A stretch of 64,000 nt of DNA from a bacterium (GTDB lineage: Bacteria; Actinomycetota; Acidimicrobiia; Acidimicrobiales; Bin134): positions 1 to 64,000 of the forward strand of contig JAPPAP010000009.1 in NCBI GenBank assembly GCA_026705465.1. The letters are read 5' to 3'. Shown here one piece after another: positions 27,835-37,741 of this stretch; the stretch's first letter is position 1; every line of letters begins with the position of its first letter. The translations under genes were made by a program, and so were the position numbers. The notes under the pieces are model-generated. The model had not been told where the DNA came from and ran no database searches. It worked only from the letters and a program-made list of their open reading frames with translations.

Positions 27835-30800
27835 ATGGCTTCTCAAACAGGGGAATCGATCGCGGTTGTCGGTATAGCCTGCCGATTTCCTGGCGCGAAC
27901 GATCTCTCGGCGTTCTGGCGCCTGCTTGAAGCGGGCGAGAACGCGGTAACCGAGGGCGTCCCCGGCTCCGGCGTGGGGCGGATCGGCGAGCTGTTCCGAG
28001 ATACCGACGTGCGGAGCGATGCCTGTCGCTTTGCCGGGTTCATCGACGACATCGACCAGTTTGATGCCCCGTTCTTTCGGATATCGCCAGTCGAAGCCCA
28101 GTTGTTGGATCCCCAGCAGCGGTTGATGCTGGAGTTGAGCTGGCAGGCCCTGGAGGACGCGGGAATCGATCCCGATCAGCTTCGCGGCAGTCGCACCGGG
28201 GTGTATGCGGGGATCAGCAACAACGACTACCGCGGCCTGATCTTGACCGACAGCTCCACCGCTGAGGCCGCAGAGAGCCTGTACTCGGTGAGCGGCACGT
28301 CCTATAACACCGCCATCGGTCGGGTGGCCTTTGCCCTGGGGCTGCAAGGCCCCGCCATCTCGGTGGACACCGCCTGCTCATCGTCGCTGACCGCAGTACA
28401 CCAAGCAGTGTCTGGGCTCCAGCGGGGGGAGGCCGACCTGGCTCTGGCTGGTGGAGTACACGCCATCTTGTCCAGCCGGCTGTTCGAAATGCGGGGCAAC
28501 GCCGGAATGCTGGCCCCGGATGGGCGGTGCAAGACATTTGATGCCGCCGCCAACGGGTATGTGCGGGGCGAGGGCTGCGGAATCCTGGTGCTGAAGCGGT
28601 TGAGCGAGGCCGAGGCAGATGGCGACCGGATTTGGAGCGTCATCCGGGGTACGGCGCTGAATCAAGATGGGGCCAGCACAGGATTGACCGTGCCCAACGG
28701 CGAGGCCCAAGAGCGGGTGATCGAGGAGGCGTTGGCCCGGGCGGGAGTTGAGCCATCACAGGTGGACTATGTGGAGGCTCACGGCACGGGAACACCGGTG
28801 GGCGATCCCATCGAGTTGGGGGCGGTGGCCGCGGCCTATTGCCAAGAGCGCGACGCCGATCAGCCACTGCTCATCGGGTCGGTGAAGACCAACGTCGGCC
28901 ATCTGGAGCCGGCGGCCGGGGTTGCCGGGCTGGTCAAGGTGATGTTGGCCATGAAGCAGGGGGTGATTCCCAAGCACCTGCACTTTGAGAATCCCTCACC
29001 GGAGATCGACTGGGAGCAGCTGCCACTGCGGGTGACGTCGGAGGCGACATCGTGGCCGCGTGCCTACGACCGTATGCCCATTGCCGGAGTGAGCGGATTC
29101 GGCTGGTCGGGCACCAACGCTCACGTCATTTTGGAGGGCTATGGAGAGCAGGTAGGGGAACCAGCTCAGCCCGGTGAGGAACGGTGGCCAGATGGTCGTC
29201 CTCTGCCCATTGCCGTTTCCACCGCCGACGAGGCGACGGCCTTGGTGGAAAGCGACACAGCCGCTGTGCGCCCGGCCAGGCTGCTGCCCCTGTCGGCCAA
29301 GTCGGACAAGGCTCTGAGAGAGCTGGCCCAGGGCTATCTCCAATGGCTGGACGACGATGACGACCACTCCTCGGGGGAACTGCTCTCTGACATGGTGTGG
29401 ACGGCTGGGGTGGGGCGCAGCCACCTCTCCCATCGGACCGGGGTGGTGTTCAGAGATGCCGAGTCGCTACGCGACAAGCTCGATGCGCTGGCAAGGGGAG
29501 AAGAAGAGGTATCGGGATCGCGCACCGCCCCCAAGTTGGCGTTTGCCTACACCGGCCAGGGCAGCCAGTGGGTTGGGATGGGTGAGTCGCTCTATCAGAG
29601 CGAACCGGTAGTGCGGGCCGTCTTGGATCGGTGCGAGGAGGTCTTCCGCGAAGAGCGCGGGAGCTCGTTGTTAGGGGTGATGTTCGGGCGGCCCGACGCC
29701 GAGGGTGACTTGGACAATCCGGCGTGGACCCAACCCGCCATCTATGCGTTGGAGTGCGCGCTGACCGCACTGTGGTCGAGCTTGGGGGTTCGACCCAGCG
29801 CGGTGGTCGGGCACAGCCTGGGTGAGTTCGCGGCCGCCCATACCGCAGGCGTGCTCAGCTTGGAAGACGGCCTTCGATTCGTTGCCGGGCGCGGCAAGCT
29901 CATGTCGGAGTTGTCAGAGCCCGGTGCGATGGCCGCGGTATTCGCCCCGACATCCGAGGTGGCGGCCGCGGTGGAGGAGCAGTGCGCCGCCTCGGGCGAC
30001 CTGCGGCTAGCCATTGCCGCCGACAACGGGGCTCACCTGATGGTGAGCGGTCCGACGGCAGACGTCGAGGCCTTGCTGCGGCGTTTTGAGGCCGCAGAGG
30101 TGCGGGTGCGGCGGTTGGAGGGGAGCGCCGGATACCACAGCGCCATGATGGATCCGATATCGGACGATGTCGAGGCGCTCGTTCCCGGAATTTCCGTTGG
30201 TACGCCATCGATCCCGCTGGTGAGCAGCATGACCGGCGAAGTGCTCGAAGACGGCCAGGCAATGGACGGCGCGTATTGGCGTCGCCAGATCCGCCAGCCG
30301 GTCGAATATCGGAGAAGTGTCGAGGCACTGGCGGATTTGGGGGTGGACGCGGTCATAGAAGTGGGCCCGGGGGCAGTGCTCGGCCCCATGACCGTTCTGT
30401 GCTGGCCAGAGCAGGCCGACAGTGTCGAGCCGATTGTGATGTCGAGCATGAAGCGGCCCTCCGACCGAACTCCGGCCCCTGAGGACGGATGCGGATTCCT
30501 TGATGCGGTGGTTGGGGCGCACCAGGCCGGAATCGACGTCTGCTTCGAAGGCCTATACGGGGGCGAAGTCCGGCGCCGCATCTCGATTCCGGGCTACCCG
30601 TTCCAGCGTCAGCGCCACTGGGTGGAAGTCCCGAAGCGCCGTCGATCCACCGCCGGGCACCCACTGCTCGGCGTCTGCCATGAATCTCCACGTGGCGAGC
30701 TTCAGTTCGAGACGGAGATGGATGCCTCCGATCCGGCGTGGCTGAACGACCACCGGGTCTATGGCCAGGTGATCACGCCAGGCGCGTTGTACGGCACCAT

Positions 30801-33800
30801 GGCGGTCTCGGCGCTGGTTGCCAATGGGAATGGCCGGCTGTCGGCACCAATGGGCCGCAGTTCAGGGACCTTCATGGTCGAGGATCTCCAGTTACACAGC
30901 CCGATGGTGTTCGGTGAGCCGGACTCGGACGATGGGGAGGAGCCCGAGGGTCGCCAAGTGCAGTTCGTCATAGACGAAGCCGATCCGAGTGCACCCGCTC
31001 GATTCGAGATCTACAGCCGAGGTTCAGGTGAAGACGGATGGACGCTGCACGCCGAGGGCCTTGCCCACACCGAGGCTGGGCGGTCCGAGGCGGCCGACCG
31101 CGTTGACTTGAACGGGCTCAAGGCTGGATTGGAGCCCAAGGACATCTCGGAGTTCTATCGCTCGCGGACGAGCATGGGAGTGGAGCTCGGTGCTCCATTC
31201 CGCACCCTGCGGTCGCTGTGGGCTGCTGAAGGCGAAGCAGTGGGCGAATTGTCACTGCCAGAGGCCGTAGACGGTGGCGGTATCGAAATTCACCCGCTGC
31301 TCTTGGACGGCTGCTTCCAGGTCATGGCTGAGGCTCGCAGCATGGCGAGCTCTGAAGACGGGGTGGCTTATCTGCCCTTTAGCTGGGAACGCTTGTGGCT
31401 CACCGGTCCATTGCCCGACCAGGTTGTCTGCCGCGCCCGCTTGCGAGAAGCCGAGGAGGAAGCAGTCGGGATCCCTGAGGTTCTGACCGGAGATCTGGAG
31501 TTCTATGACCGGCGTGGCGCCGTACTGGGGGGACTGAGCGGCTATACGGTGAAACGGGCCACACGAGCCGCGCTGCTGTCGGCCGCCGGTGACGTGGACG
31601 ATCTCCTCTATGAGATTGTCTGGCGGGACCGCCCCCTGGCTCCGGGAATACTGCCTGCCGAATTCCTGCCCCAGCCGACCGCCGTAGCCGCGGGCTCGAA
31701 GTCATTCTCCGAATACCTGGCCGCGGAAGGTGTCGGGGCCGAAAGCCGGGCCGCATTGTTGTCCGACCTTGAGCGTCTGGCGTGGTCGTACGCCCGTCTG
31801 ACTTTGGACCGGCTGGGGTGGGTGCGCACGGCGGGCGAAACCGCAGATCCCGATGATCTGCGCGAGCAGTTGGGGGTTGCCTCAGAGCACGGGCGACTGT
31901 TCCGCCGGATGCTCGAAATGATGGCCAAGGCCGGTGTGCTCGAAGAGGCCGGCGACGGGTTTGCCGTGAGGGTTGGGTCGGATGACCCCTTGCCCGAGGA
32001 GCTGCCCAGCGATCCCCCCGAGCTGGCGGGCTGGATGGAGGGCCAATACCCTCACGGGACCACGGAGATCGGACTGTTCCGGCGAAGCGCCGGGGCTTTG
32101 CCCGATGTGCTGGTGGGCGAGGCCGATCCGCTGACGCTGCTGTTCAGCAGCGGCGAGCCCAGTGCGGCCGACCTCTATCTGAAGGCGCCCGTCGCCCAGG
32201 CCGCCAATCGGATGCTGGGCGACACGGTGGCCGCGCTGTTGGCTGATCTGCCGGAGAGCAGGCGGCTGCGGGTGCTGGAGGTGGGAGCAGGCACCGGTTC
32301 GGCCACGGCCTCGGTGCTGCCCGAGCTGCCCCCCGACCGCTACGACTACATCTACACCGATATATCTGCTGGCTTCTTCTCCGAAGCGGAGGGGCGATTC
32401 GGCGGAGCAGAGGCATCAATCGACTACCGGGTGCTGGACATAGAGATTGACCCCATAGAGCAGGGCTTCGACAATCATGGATACGACCTGATCATCGCGT
32501 CCAATGTCTTGCACGCCACCCGCTACTTGAACGAGACGCTGGACCATTGCCGACGGCTGTTGGCGCCGTCGGGTCATCTGGTGGCATTGGAGAACCTGCG
32601 GGGCCAGGGCTGGCTGGATCTGACGTTCGGGCAGCTTGACGGCTGGTGGCGGTTCGCCGACGACTATCGCCCACACCATGCCCTGGCCAGCCCCGCGGTG
32701 TGGAAGCAGGCCCTTGGCGATGCTGGTTTCGTCGAGACAGAAGTCATCGGTGTCGACCAAACCGACTCGACCCGAGAGCCCGACCGCGGGGTGATCGTGG
32801 CTCAAGGTCCGGCCAAGGTGAGCGAGCCGCCCGGCGTATGGGTTCTGGCCGCGGATTCCTTCGGCTCCGCTGAATACCTCGGGCTGGAGCTGGCCGCTCA
32901 GAACCAGACCGTGGTGCTGGTCAGCGATGGCGCGGCCACCGAGCTTGGACCGCTGTCACACGAACCGGGACTCACACGGGCATCCCTGCCCATGGGCCAG
33001 CGCGAGTCGTGGCAGTCGCTCTTCGAGGGTCTGTCCCCCGATGCCGCACTTCGCGGCGTTGTCCACCTGGTGTCATTGGATGCTCAAGGGTCAAAGATCA
33101 CCACCGAGCAGCTGGCAGAGGATGCGACCCAGGCTGGAACGAGCGGCTTGGCGCTGGTACAGGGGGTGGGTGACGCCGACGTCACTCCGACCAACGGGGT
33201 TTGGCTGGTGACTCGGGGGGCGCTGGTGCTGGAGCACGAATCTGCGGAGGGCATCGCCAGCTCGCTGCTCTGGGGGTTCGGAAAAGTAGCGGCCCGGGAG
33301 GCACCTCATCTGAAACCGAGAATGATCGATTTGGATCCCAGTCGGCCAGCGCCGCTGTCCGACTTGGCCAACGAGTTGCTGCATCCCGACGACGAAGACC
33401 ACATCGCCTATCGCACAGGTTTGCGGCAAGCGGCTCGGCTGGCTCGGGCCGGAGAGGGGTCGGGTCGACCTCGCCTGCCCGATCCGGCGGGAGAGGCGAA
33501 GTGGCTGCTGGCCCCCGACGCGGACGGCGATCTCGACGGGATCCGTCCAGAACCTCACCCGGCAGCACCCCTGGAGCCCCGAGAGGTGCGGGTGGCGGTC
33601 GAAGCCGCTGGGCTCAATTTCTGGGACATGTTCCGCTCGCTTGGAGTCATCGAAGAGGGACTGCTGGGCGGGGAGTTCTGCGGCCGGGTCACCGAGGTCG
33701 GCGCAGATGTTTCGTCGGTCGTCGTCGGTGAGCGGGTGGTCGGCCTGGCGTTCGGGACATTCGGCTCTGAAGCAGTTACCCGAGAGGAGATGGTGGCTCC

Positions 33801-36800
33801 GGTGCCCGAGGGGATCCCGGCTGCGGCATTGGCCACGATCCCCACCGCCTTCGTGTCGGCAGAGCTCTCCTTCACGATGGCCGACTTGAAGGCGGGTGAG
33901 CGGGTGCTGATCCATGCTGGGACCGGCGGCGTGGGGATGGCCGCCGTCCAGTTGGCTCAGGCCATCGGCGCCGAGGTTTTTGCCACCACCAGTACTCCGA
34001 AGCAGGCCTATTTGAAGTCGCTGGGCGTCAAGCATGTCTTCGACAGCCGCCAGACCAAGTTTGGCGAGGAGATCCTCCAAGCCACGGGGGGCGAAGGGGT
34101 TCACCTGGTGCTGAACAGCTTGACCGGTCCCGGCTTCATCGACGCCAGTCTGTCCTGTCTGGCCCAAGGCGGGCGGTTCGTGGAGATGGCCCGGGTGGAC
34201 ATCCTCAGCCCGGAAGAGATGACGGAGGCGCGCCCCGACGTTGGCTACTGGATTTTGGAGCTGGACGTCCTCAAGGAGAGCGATCAAGCTCAGGCCGGAG
34301 ACTCTCTCAGGCGGGTCATGAACCAGGTGGCGGCGGGTGAGCTGAATCCGCTGGTGTTCACCCGGTGGTCGCTGGTCGAGGCGGCATCCGCGATGAAGTA
34401 CATGCAGGCCGCCCGGCACATCGGCAAGATGGTCTTGGCCAACTCAGCGCTGGAGACCGGACGGCTGCGGGACGACCGGACCTATCTGGTGACCGGCGGC
34501 CTGGGTGGGATCGGCATTGCTGTCGCGGGCTGGCTGGCCGACCGGGGGGCCGGAGCCATTGTGTTGAACGGCCGCCGGGACCCCGACCCCGAAGCGGAGG
34601 AAGCGATCGAAGAGCTTCGCCAGCAGGGGGCGGCGGTGAGCGTGGAGCTGGCCGATGTGACCGATCCAGAGGCCATCGACCAGATGCTGGGCCGGATCGA
34701 CGCCAATCTGCCGCCGCTCGGGGGCGTGATCCACAGCGTGGGCGTGCTGTCGGACGGGGCGCTCACCAACCAGACCTGGGAGAAATTCGAGGAGGTGCTA
34801 TGGCCGAAGATGCTGGGGGCCTGGCATCTGCATCGGGCCACCGAAGACCTTGATCTGGACATGTTCGTCTTGTTCTCCAGTGCCGCCGGTGTCCGGGGCA
34901 ATCCGGGGCAGTCGAACCACGCCGCGGCCAACGCCTTCTTGGATCAGCTTGCCGCCCAGCGCCGTTCGCAGGGTCTTCCCGGCCAGGCCATCGCCTGGGG
35001 GGCGTGGTCGGGGCTGGGCGAGGCCGAAGAGCAGCGAGAGCGGATCGGGGAACAGCTCGAGGCCGGAGGCCGGGGGTGGATCTCCCCAGAGCTGGGGTTG
35101 AAGGCGTTCGACCATCTGGTACGCCAAGACGTGACCATGGGCATGGTGGCGGTGATCGACTGGCAGGTGGTTGCGGAAAGTACCGACGCCCGCTCACCGC
35201 TGTTTGCAGAACTGCTGTCGGCCGGCGGTGACGCCTCGGCCGGTTCCCAGGAAGCGGCCGATGTGCTGGACGAGCTCAGGAATGCGACTGCCTCCGAGCG
35301 CGAGCAGACGCTGGTCTCGTTCTTGCAGCAAGAGCTTCAGGCCGTGATGCGGTTGCCGGAGCTGCCGGAGACGTCGGCGGTGTTCGCCGACCTGGGCATG
35401 GACTCGCTCATGGTGGTGGAGCTGCGAAACCGCCTGAACCGGGCGTTTGCCGGCGAGTGCACCGTGTCCAACACGGCGATCTTCAACTATCCAAACATCA
35501 CCGGCCTGGCCCGGCACCTGTCCAAGGAATTTGGGCAGCCGGGAGAAGCGGTTGAACCTCTCGAGGAGCGCGAGGCGCCTCAGGTCCGGCTTCCCCAAGC
35601 AACCGATGATGGCTTTGCCATAGTGGGCATGGCCTGCCGGTTCCCCGGTGCCGAGGATCTATCGGCCTATTGGCGCCTGCTGGAGTCGGGCGAGAACACG
35701 GTCACCGACGGCCGCCAAGACGGCGGCTCGTGGGAGGGAGTCCCCGGTGATCCGGGTGCCGACGATGCCGCCTATCGAACAGGTTCGTTCATTGATGGCC
35801 TCGACTCCTTCGATGCCCAGTTCTTCCGGGTGTCTCCCAAGGAGGCCTGGACCATCGACCCGCTGCAACGGCTGTTGTTGGAGACCAGTTGGCAGGCCGT
35901 TGAGGATGCCGCCATCGATCCCGACAGGCTGAAGGGAAGCCGGGGCGGCGTGTACGCGGGGCTCGGGGTCAGCGAGTATCGGAGCGTCATCGAGAGGAGC
36001 GGTCGAGTCGGGGCCCATCTCAACACCGCGGGAAGCGTCACCGTTGGCCGGGTTGCGTTCTCGCTGGGCTTGGAAGGACCGGCGGTGCCGCTGGATCTGG
36101 CCTGCGCCTCGTCGCTGGTTGCCGTTCACCAAGCGGTGGAGAGCCTCAGGCGCGGTGAGATAGACGTGGCCTTGGTCGGAGGAGCCAACGTCACGCTCTC
36201 GACCGGGGTCACCGGTGCTCTCGTCGAGTCGGGCATGCTGTCGTCGCAAGGACAGTGCAGGTCATTCGACGCCTCGGCCGACGGCTATGTGCGGGGCGAG
36301 GGATGCGGCGTTGTGGTGCTGAAGCGGCTGAGCGATGCCACCGACGACGGCGACCGGATTTGGGGAGTCATACGGGGCTCTGCAGTGAACCAGACCGGGT
36401 CGGGACTGGCCGTCACCGTCCCCAGCGGGCGGGCTCAGGAGCGGGTCATGGCCGAAGCGTTGGCCCGCGCCGGCGTCGATCCCGAAGAGGTTGACTATGT
36501 CGAGGCCCACGGGTCCGGTACCGCCGTGGGCGATGCGATAGAGGCGAGCGCCCTGGCCGCCGTCTACGGCCGTGGGCGCAGCGAGGACCGTCCGGTGTGG
36601 ATCGGTTCGGTGAAGACCAACATCGGGCACCTCGAGGGGGCGTCGGCCATGGCCAGCCTGATCAAGGTGGTGCTGGGGATGAGGCACGGCACGGTCCCGA
36701 GGCACCTGCACTACACAGACCCGAGCCCCGAGATCGATTGGGAGAGAACGCCGCTGAGGATTGCCACTGAAGAGATTGACTGGCCGCCGACAGAGAACCG

Positions 36801-37419
36801 CCAGTCATTGGCCGCGGTGAACGCGTATGGCATCTCCGGCACCAATGCGCACATCGTGGTCGAGGGGTATGGCGCCGCCGGGGATGAAGCAGACAGACGC
36901 GGGCCGGCATGGCGGCCGGTGGGACCACAGCAGCTGGTGGCCCCAGATGGCCAGGAGGCTGAAGGCCCGCCGGACTCATCAGGCCAGAGGCTGCTGCCGT
37001 TGTCGGCCAAGACACCGGCGGCGTTGAGAGACCTGGCGCAACGGTATCTCTCCTGGCTGGATGAGCATGCCGATGAGCTTGCTTCCGCCGGCGCGGCAAC
37101 TGACCCGCTGCTCTCCGACCTGGCGTGGACGGCCAGCACAGGGCGAAGCCACTTCCCGTGTCGGGCCGCAGTTGTGTTCAGCGACGCTGGATCGCTGCGT
37201 GAACAGCTCCATGCGCTGGCTGATGACGGCGATGGGCAAGCACAGATTGGTGCGGAGACTTCCGAATCCGACGATGGGACCATTGCGACCGCAGCAGAGG
37301 AATACGCCAATGGTCGGGCGGTTCAATTCGAGAGTCTGTTCCCTGGCGAGGCGCGGTGCCGGATCTCGCTGCCTGCCTATCCCTTCCAACGGCAGCGCTA
37401 CTGGGTTGATGAGCTCTGA
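27835..37419 (+). CDS. Type I polyketide synthase: KS-AT-DH-MT-ER-KR-ACP-KS(-AT deleted)
   Basis: This 3194-residue protein starts at an ATG after GGAGGAGAG. Domains: KS1 (about 8-430; Cys181 in DTACSSSL, His316, His356); AT (about 565-870; Ser661 in GHSLG); DH (about 935-1220; His973 in HRVYGQVITP, Asp1158 in DGCFQ); C-methyltransferase (about 1430-1650; EVGAGTGS around 1482); a non-catalytic KR-like part; ER (about 1900-2215; HAGTGGVGMAAVQLA at 2027); KR (about 2212-2410; TGGLGGIG at 2220, with His2362 at the usual Tyr position); ACP (Ser2524 in GMDSL); KS2 (about 2590-3015; Cys2757, His2892, His2932). After KS2 the KS-AT linker runs directly into the post-AT linker (YPFQRQRYW), so the second AT is missing and the protein ends there with no ACP or thioesterase. 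It probably makes a reduced, methyl-branched chain. Confidence 0.93.
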   Translation: MASQTGESIAVVGIACRFPGANDLSAFWRLLEAGENAVTEGVPGSGVGRIGELFRDTDVRSDACRFAGFIDDIDQFDAPFFRISPVEAQLLDPQQRLMLELSWQALEDAGIDPDQLRGSRTGVYAGISNNDYRGLILTDSSTAEAAESLYSVSGTSYNTAIGRVAFALGLQGPAISVDTACSSSLTAVHQAVSGLQRGEADLALAGGVHAILSSRLFEMRGNAGMLAPDGRCKTFDAAANGYVRGEGCGILVLKRLSEAEADGDRIWSVIRGTALNQDGASTGLTVPNGEAQERVIEEALARAGVEPSQVDYVEAHGTGTPVGDPIELGAVAAAYCQERDADQPLLIGSVKTNVGHLEPAAGVAGLVKVMLAMKQGVIPKHLHFENPSPEIDWEQLPLRVTSEATSWPRAYDRMPIAGVSGFGWSGTNAHVILEGYGEQVGEPAQPGEERWPDGRPLPIAVSTADEATALVESDTAAVRPARLLPLSAKSDKALRELAQGYLQWLDDDDDHSSGELLSDMVWTAGVGRSHLSHRTGVVFRDAESLRDKLDALARGEEEVSGSRTAPKLAFAYTGQGSQWVGMGESLYQSEPVVRAVLDRCEEVFREERGSSLLGVMFGRPDAEGDLDNPAWTQPAIYALECALTALWSSLGVRPSAVVGHSLGEFAAAHTAGVLSLEDGLRFVAGRGKLMSELSEPGAMAAVFAPTSEVAAAVEEQCAASGDLRLAIAADNGAHLMVSGPTADVEALLRRFEAAEVRVRRLEGSAGYHSAMMDPISDDVEALVPGISVGTPSIPLVSSMTGEVLEDGQAMDGAYWRRQIRQPVEYRRSVEALADLGVDAVIEVGPGAVLGPMTVLCWPEQADSVEPIVMSSMKRPSDRTPAPEDGCGFLDAVVGAHQAGIDVCFEGLYGGEVRRRISIPGYPFQRQRHWVEVPKRRRSTAGHPLLGVCHESPRGELQFETEMDASDPAWLNDHRVYGQVITPGALYGTMAVSALVANGNGRLSAPMGRSSGTFMVEDLQLHSPMVFGEPDSDDGEEPEGRQVQFVIDEADPSAPARFEIYSRGSGEDGWTLHAEGLAHTEAGRSEAADRVDLNGLKAGLEPKDISEFYRSRTSMGVELGAPFRTLRSLWAAEGEAVGELSLPEAVDGGGIEIHPLLLDGCFQVMAEARSMASSEDGVAYLPFSWERLWLTGPLPDQVVCRARLREAEEEAVGIPEVLTGDLEFYDRRGAVLGGLSGYTVKRATRAALLSAAGDVDDLLYEIVWRDRPLAPGILPAEFLPQPTAVAAGSKSFSEYLAAEGVGAESRAALLSDLERLAWSYARLTLDRLGWVRTAGETADPDDLREQLGVASEHGRLFRRMLEMMAKAGVLEEAGDGFAVRVGSDDPLPEELPSDPPELAGWMEGQYPHGTTEIGLFRRSAGALPDVLVGEADPLTLLFSSGEPSAADLYLKAPVAQAANRMLGDTVAALLADLPESRRLRVLEVGAGTGSATASVLPELPPDRYDYIYTDISAGFFSEAEGRFGGAEASIDYRVLDIEIDPIEQGFDNHGYDLIIASNVLHATRYLNETLDHCRRLLAPSGHLVALENLRGQGWLDLTFGQLDGWWRFADDYRPHHALASPAVWKQALGDAGFVETEVIGVDQTDSTREPDRGVIVAQGPAKVSEPPGVWVLAADSFGSAEYLGLELAAQNQTVVLVSDGAATELGPLSHEPGLTRASLPMGQRESWQSLFEGLSPDAALRGVVHLVSLDAQGSKITTEQLAEDATQAGTSGLALVQGVGDADVTPTNGVWLVTRGALVLEHESAEGIASSLLWGFGKVAAREAPHLKPRMIDLDPSRPAPLSDLANELLHPDDEDHIAYRTGLRQAARLARAGEGSGRPRLPDPAGEAKWLLAPDADGDLDGIRPEPHPAAPLEPREVRVAVEAAGLNFWDMFRSLGVIEEGLLGGEFCGRVTEVGADVSSVVVGERVVGLAFGTFGSEAVTREEMVAPVPEGIPAAALATIPTAFVSAELSFTMADLKAGERVLIHAGTGGVGMAAVQLAQAIGAEVFATTSTPKQAYLKSLGVKHVFDSRQTKFGEEILQATGGEGVHLVLNSLTGPGFIDASLSCLAQGGRFVEMARVDILSPEEMTEARPDVGYWILELDVLKESDQAQAGDSLRRVMNQVAAGELNPLVFTRWSLVEAASAMKYMQAARHIGKMVLANSALETGRLRDDRTYLVTGGLGGIGIAVAGWLADRGAGAIVLNGRRDPDPEAEEAIEELRQQGAAVSVELADVTDPEAIDQMLGRIDANLPPLGGVIHSVGVLSDGALTNQTWEKFEEVLWPKMLGAWHLHRATEDLDLDMFVLFSSAAGVRGNPGQSNHAAANAFLDQLAAQRRSQGLPGQAIAWGAWSGLGEAEEQRERIGEQLEAGGRGWISPELGLKAFDHLVRQDVTMGMVAVIDWQVVAESTDARSPLFAELLSAGGDASAGSQEAADVLDELRNATASEREQTLVSFLQQELQAVMRLPELPETSAVFADLGMDSLMVVELRNRLNRAFAGECTVSNTAIFNYPNITGLARHLSKEFGQPGEAVEPLEEREAPQVRLPQATDDGFAIVGMACRFPGAEDLSAYWRLLESGENTVTDGRQDGGSWEGVPGDPGADDAAYRTGSFIDGLDSFDAQFFRVSPKEAWTIDPLQRLLLETSWQAVEDAAIDPDRLKGSRGGVYAGLGVSEYRSVIERSGRVGAHLNTAGSVTVGRVAFSLGLEGPAVPLDLACASSLVAVHQAVESLRRGEIDVALVGGANVTLSTGVTGALVESGMLSSQGQCRSFDASADGYVRGEGCGVVVLKRLSDATDDGDRIWGVIRGSAVNQTGSGLAVTVPSGRAQERVMAEALARAGVDPEEVDYVEAHGSGTAVGDAIEASALAAVYGRGRSEDRPVWIGSVKTNIGHLEGASAMASLIKVVLGMRHGTVPRHLHYTDPSPEIDWERTPLRIATEEIDWPPTENRQSLAAVNAYGISGTNAHIVVEGYGAAGDEADRRGPAWRPVGPQQLVAPDGQEAEGPPDSSGQRLLPLSAKTPAALRDLAQRYLSWLDEHADELASAGAATDPLLSDLAWTASTGRSHFPCRAAVVFSDAGSLREQLHALADDGDGQAQIGAETSESDDGTIATAAEEYANGRAVQFESLFPGEARCRISLPAYPFQRQRYWVDEL

Positions 37420-37434
37420 ACGGATTACAAGTGA

Positions 37435-37462
37435 TTGACAAAATCAATACTGTTGGTACACT
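37435..37462 (+). promoter_or_regulatory. Sigma-70-type promoter before the discrete ACP gene
   Basis: A perfect TTGACA (37435-37440), a 16-base spacer and TACACT (37457-37462) lie just after the polyketide synthase stop and 36 bases before the ACP start. It is the best consensus promoter I see in the window and lies in locally AT-richer sequence. It would let ACP, PPTase and hydrolase be made independently of the 9.6-kb synthase gene. Confidence 0.65.
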
Positions 37463-37498
37463 TTGGCCGCTTTCAGACAACCCAAAAGGAGCGAGTTG

Positions 37499-37741
37499 AT
37501 GTCTTCGACTGAAGAGCGCATTCGGGCGATCGTTGATCAGACGGTGGAAATCGAAGGAAGGGATCCAGGTCAACCGTTGGATCTGAACCGCAACGTTGCC
37601 GAGACAGGTGTCTCCTCGTCCGACATCGTCGCCTTCTGGCAAATGGTCAACCAGGAATTCGGCACCGATATCTCCGCCGAGGAATTTGCTGAGCTCTTGA
37701 CGCCTCAAGACCTCATCAATCACCTCGAATCGGCTGGTTGA
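37499..37741 (+). CDS. Discrete acyl carrier protein
   Basis: The ATG at 37499 is chosen because AAAAGGAGCGAG precedes it. The product has 80 residues, normal for a free-standing ACP. The helix I region is ERIRAIVDQTVEIEG. The expected phosphopantetheine site is in ETGVSSSDIVAF, where the middle Ser aligns with the Ser of the common G-x-D-S-L motif; the Asp before it is replaced by Ser. The C-terminal helices end with LTPQDLINHLE. It follows a synthase whose last KS has no ACP of its own, so it is the natural partner for that KS. Its stop overlaps the TTG start of the phosphopantetheinyl transferase, which would activate it. Confidence 0.82.
   Translation: MSSTEERIRAIVDQTVEIEGRDPGQPLDLNRNVAETGVSSSDIVAFWQMVNQEFGTDISAEEFAELLTPQDLINHLESAG

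Noticed and set aside
33091..34419. 442-codon open frame antisense to the ER/KR part of the synthase
   Set aside because: It overlaps conserved ER motifs on the other strand and has no family features; it is a composition artefact.
35605..37419. Calling the synthase a trans-AT enzyme
   Set aside because: Module 1 has an integral AT with GHSLG, and the linkers around the missing AT are of cis-AT type; loss of one AT is the better description.
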